64,000 nt of DNA from positions 2,962,501-3,026,500 of the forward strand of contig JAJTWR010000266.1 of the NCBI GenBank assembly GCA_021613335.1. Reading direction: 5' to 3'. Position 1 is the stretch's first letter. Each line of letters starts with the position of its first letter. Positions 61,509-64,000 of this stretch are shown here, piece by piece. The notes beneath the pieces are model-generated. The model saw only the letters and a program-made list of their open reading frames with translations. It searched no databases and had not been told where the DNA came from. Both the position numbers and the translations under genes were made by a program. The DNA comes from Whitmania pigra. Its lineage: Eukaryota; Annelida; Clitellata; Hirudinida; Haemopidae.

Positions 61509-63950
61509 GTTGTGATTTCATTCTACTTTGCAATGTTCAAACTTTTCAAGTCATTCAATTGAGAATTTCCTCAAAGAAATCATTGCAGTTCCATTAGCAG
61601 TTCGCTCGAATGCATATTCATATGGATTGAAATTACCTGTTCATTCGAGAGATGATGGTGCCGCACTTGGTCTTGAGGCCATCCCGGTTGATGAGGTAGC
61701 CCCACCAGACCCCGACCTTGTTGTTGTAGTAGGTGTTGTCGATGAACAGCACGTCACCCTTCGAGAAGGAAAGCTCCCCGCTGCCCGTGGGGTTCTGGTC
61801 GAAGAGGGCCCTTACGTACAAAGAGTCGCAAGGCTGGTTTTGGATTCTCTTGTAGACTGCGGACGATCGTTAGAGACGAAGTTAAATTAGCCAGCATTAT
61901 TCATCAAGCAGTGAAAGCCACAAATTGTTACATAAAGTCATGTAGTTCAGAGTTCCTAGATCACTCTCCGACAAAAGGCAAAGTGAGTTGCAAAAAGTCT
62001 CACCTCCCAAGGAGTATTGGACCTGACAGGTTATCCAAGTGCATGGTCTGTTTAGCTCCAAAATGGCTTCCTCCAGGAGCACGTTTTGCATGCTGACCCC
62101 ATTAAACTGGCAATTAAGAAGGCAAAGCTATTTGTGATCAGAAATTTATGCAAATTGTTGCAGTGACCATGCAATTCATTAAATTAGAATAGTAGACATG
62201 CTCAAGTTCTCATGCTGAATTTAAGAAAAAAAAAATATTTAAAAAAAAGCAACAACTTGTTAATCAATGCATTTTATTACAGTATTTTAAATAGTATTTT
62301 ACTGCAACAACAATAAATAACTGATAAATAACATACTCAGTCCAAACTCTGATTAAACTGATCTAGTTTAAATCTTTCATTTGAAATCTTGAATTTCATT
62401 TCTCGCATTCACATGCACATGACCTCAGCTCATCATCCTGTCACATTCAGCATCACAAACACACTCAACTAGGTTCCAATTACACTCCAAACCTCCAAAA
62501 TTTGATCTCCAACTCTCAGTCCTTGAACTCCTCCCAGTACTGAACCCTCAGAGATGTCGCTCACAAAGATTCCTACGGTATTTCCCCCCGTGATTCTGAT
62601 CTTCAGAGGCTCGGCTAGATTCTTCTCAGCCACGACCGCACGAACGACACTGTGGAAACGAATGTAATGATTAAGGTAGGATTACATCGTAATCATGATG
62701 ATATTTTTTTTATATTTATTTATTCATTTATTAGACACAATTGAATATTATAATTATGATATAATTAAGGTGATGTTATAATAATATGATTGACATGAAT
62801 ATTCATATGTTATTGCTCAAATCAGATGATTGTCATATTTCTAAAGATTGTTTGGGTTTAATGAACAACGAACATTTTGAACAGCTCAAAGGGCCGAAGC
62901 ATTAAAACATAACTGAAAACATTTCAATTACTTGAAGCATGAAATCATCACTAACGCTTTATCATCACAACCACAATCAATCAACCATAAACAATCATTA
63001 CCTTTCAAAATATGAAATCAGTTAACTCCACAAAGCAATTACTTTTCTACGGTAGCAGAAGGCACAGCTCCTGAGAAGCCAGTGAGGCAAGAGGGTTGCA
63101 CGTCTCCCTCCTTCGGGCAATCGGGGACGTTGACACTTGTAAAGTCCAGCTGATTTTGCTCTATTGGTTTGGATAATTTAGACCCATCAATGCAGGTAAT
63201 TATTGAATTAAATAGCATATTTATTCATTGTTAGTCAAGTAACAGGCAAAAGCCAATTCACATTGTAGTGACTTCGGTACCTAACTCCACCCATAACCCC
63301 ATGCCTACATCGCAACCCTCATCCACACTCCAGCCTTTTGCCCATCACTTCTCCATTGACGAAAATGATTAACAAAGTGAATGAAACTTTTTAAAAAGAG
63401 TCATTTATCATAATATTACAATGGAGAAATTTATTAATCAAGACATGTACTGATAATTAGTATTATTAATTAAGAAATTAACATATCAAACTGACCAGTA
63501 AAACCTTATCAGTCCTTATCAGCCATCCGCATTACCACTCACACTACACAACCTACCTACCCATGGAACCAGTCACATGTTCACCATATATTAACTTCAG
63601 AAACTTAACAGCTAAACGTTACCTGGTAATCAATAGTAGCCTGAGAAAATTAGATTCAAATTAGTCTAACTTTTCAAGGCTGGCTGCCATTAGAAGCAGT
63701 CTGAATGATTATTCCATAAAGTTAAATTGGCCAAAATGTTCTCCTTTCTGGCATTTAATTAACCTAATCACTAAGTCCCAATGCAACCATCAAGTACCAC
63801 TTCAGAACAGGACTCACTTGATCGTGAAGCACAATTGGCCTGGCCGTCTTCTTCCGGGCGACGGACCACGGACAACCCGACGTCCACGGGCTGCTCATGA
63901 AATTCGTCAGGAGGTGTTTCATGAGGTTGACTAGGGTTCTCTTCCAAAGC
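58282..63950 (-). CDS. DLG5: DLG5-type MAGUK scaffold, 3' part (PDZ-SH3-GuK)
   Basis: Membrane-associated scaffold of cell junctions and polarity (family knowledge). The gene enters from the right edge; the 500 codons visible are the C-terminus. Exons, 5' to 3' on the minus strand: 63818-63950, 63043-63160, 62493-62649, 62004-62106, 61637-61856, 61156-61346, 60883-60924, 60621-60722, 60255-60358, 59327-59436, 58811-58920, 58282-58394 (TGA). Every phase matches. The PDZ has RITGGNTVGIFVSDI, GLRVGDQILEFNG and LLEEAILEL. The SH3 has YVRALFDQNP, GELSFSKGDVLFIDNT and WWGYL. The hook has RRSFFKRRKHQ, typical of DLG5. The GuK-like domain has SRPVLIVG (catalytic P-loop absent), DFPYKFYRF, IHLIVVLVKFKSCKQIK and a C-terminus GGSLQTMCSTIAEVVEREQ that matches the DLG5 end. 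About 20 residues in the middle of GuK appear to be missing compared with vertebrate DLG5. Confidence 0.92.
58640..58692. repeat. (ATT)n microsatellite in a DLG5 intron
   Basis: Lies in the last DLG5 intron, next to a duplicated GTTAATATTATGGTTAGTAC unit (about 58588-58634). Confidence 0.92.
58938..59030. repeat. (AAT)n microsatellite in a DLG5 intron
   Basis: AAT array with a GATGATGATG interruption, ending 18 bp from the acceptor of exon 58811-58920. Confidence 0.95.
59838..59910. repeat. GAT/GAC array in a DLG5 intron
   Basis: GAT units with a GAC core. The minus-strand poly-Ser frame is a by-product. Confidence 0.93.
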
Positions 63951-64000
63951 CTTGAAGTCATGAAAAATTAAAATTATTTGTTTTTTGACGTGGAAGAATG

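Overview
The window is animal nuclear DNA. It is AT-rich, its coding sequence is split into short exons by introns with GT-AG ends, and microsatellites are very abundant: long (ATT)n/(AAT)n, (GAT)n/(GAC)n and (ATTC)n blocks. The genes are metazoan (an epithelial-type splicing regulator, an arrestin-domain protein, a MAGUK scaffold, a dynein light intermediate chain). The overall look suggests a spiralian invertebrate such as a leech-like annelid, but that is an impression and not something I could test. Most long single-frame ORFs here are translated microsatellites (runs of Asp, Ile, Asn, Ser, His, Leu), not genes.

Four multi-exon genes can be assembled from conserved domains plus matching splice phases. 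(1) Minus strand, 13817 to 4788: a dynein light intermediate chain (DLIC), with a P-loop core and a C-terminal helix resembling the cargo-adaptor-binding helix. (2) Plus strand, 16252 to 25137: an ESRP/Fusilli splicing regulator with the ESRP N-terminal domain and four RRM-type domains. (3) Plus strand, 26682 to 57571: an alpha-arrestin-like (ARRDC-type) protein, 485 codons over 30.9 kb, with a first intron of about 19.9 kb. (4) Minus strand, 63950 to 58282: the 3' part of a DLG5-type MAGUK (last PDZ, SH3, hook, guanylate-kinase-like domain), with its 5' part beyond the right edge. DLIC and ESRP are divergent across about 2.4 kb. ESRP and the arrestin gene are in tandem. The arrestin and DLG5 genes converge, with candidate poly(A) signals about 150 bp apart.

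Two hAT-type DNA transposons sit inside introns. One (8392-9560, in a DLIC intron) is a deleted copy with intact terminal inverted repeats and a perfect 8-bp target duplication. The other (about 51899-53297, in an arrestin intron) is truncated on the left and keeps a spliced fragment of transposase. The rest is intron and intergenic DNA with microsatellites, several minisatellites, a cluster of POU-octamer-like repeats in an ESRP intron, and ten perfect TGACGTCA palindromes, half of them between 44.4 and 47.7 kb.

I found no prokaryotic genes, rRNA, convincing tRNA, CRISPR array or phage. I do not see a wholly new system. The most noteworthy items are the partly duplicated ESRP exon, paired alternative donors, a GC-AG intron, a cysteine-rich insert in the arrestin, a shortened DLG5 guanylate-kinase-like domain and the hAT insertions.
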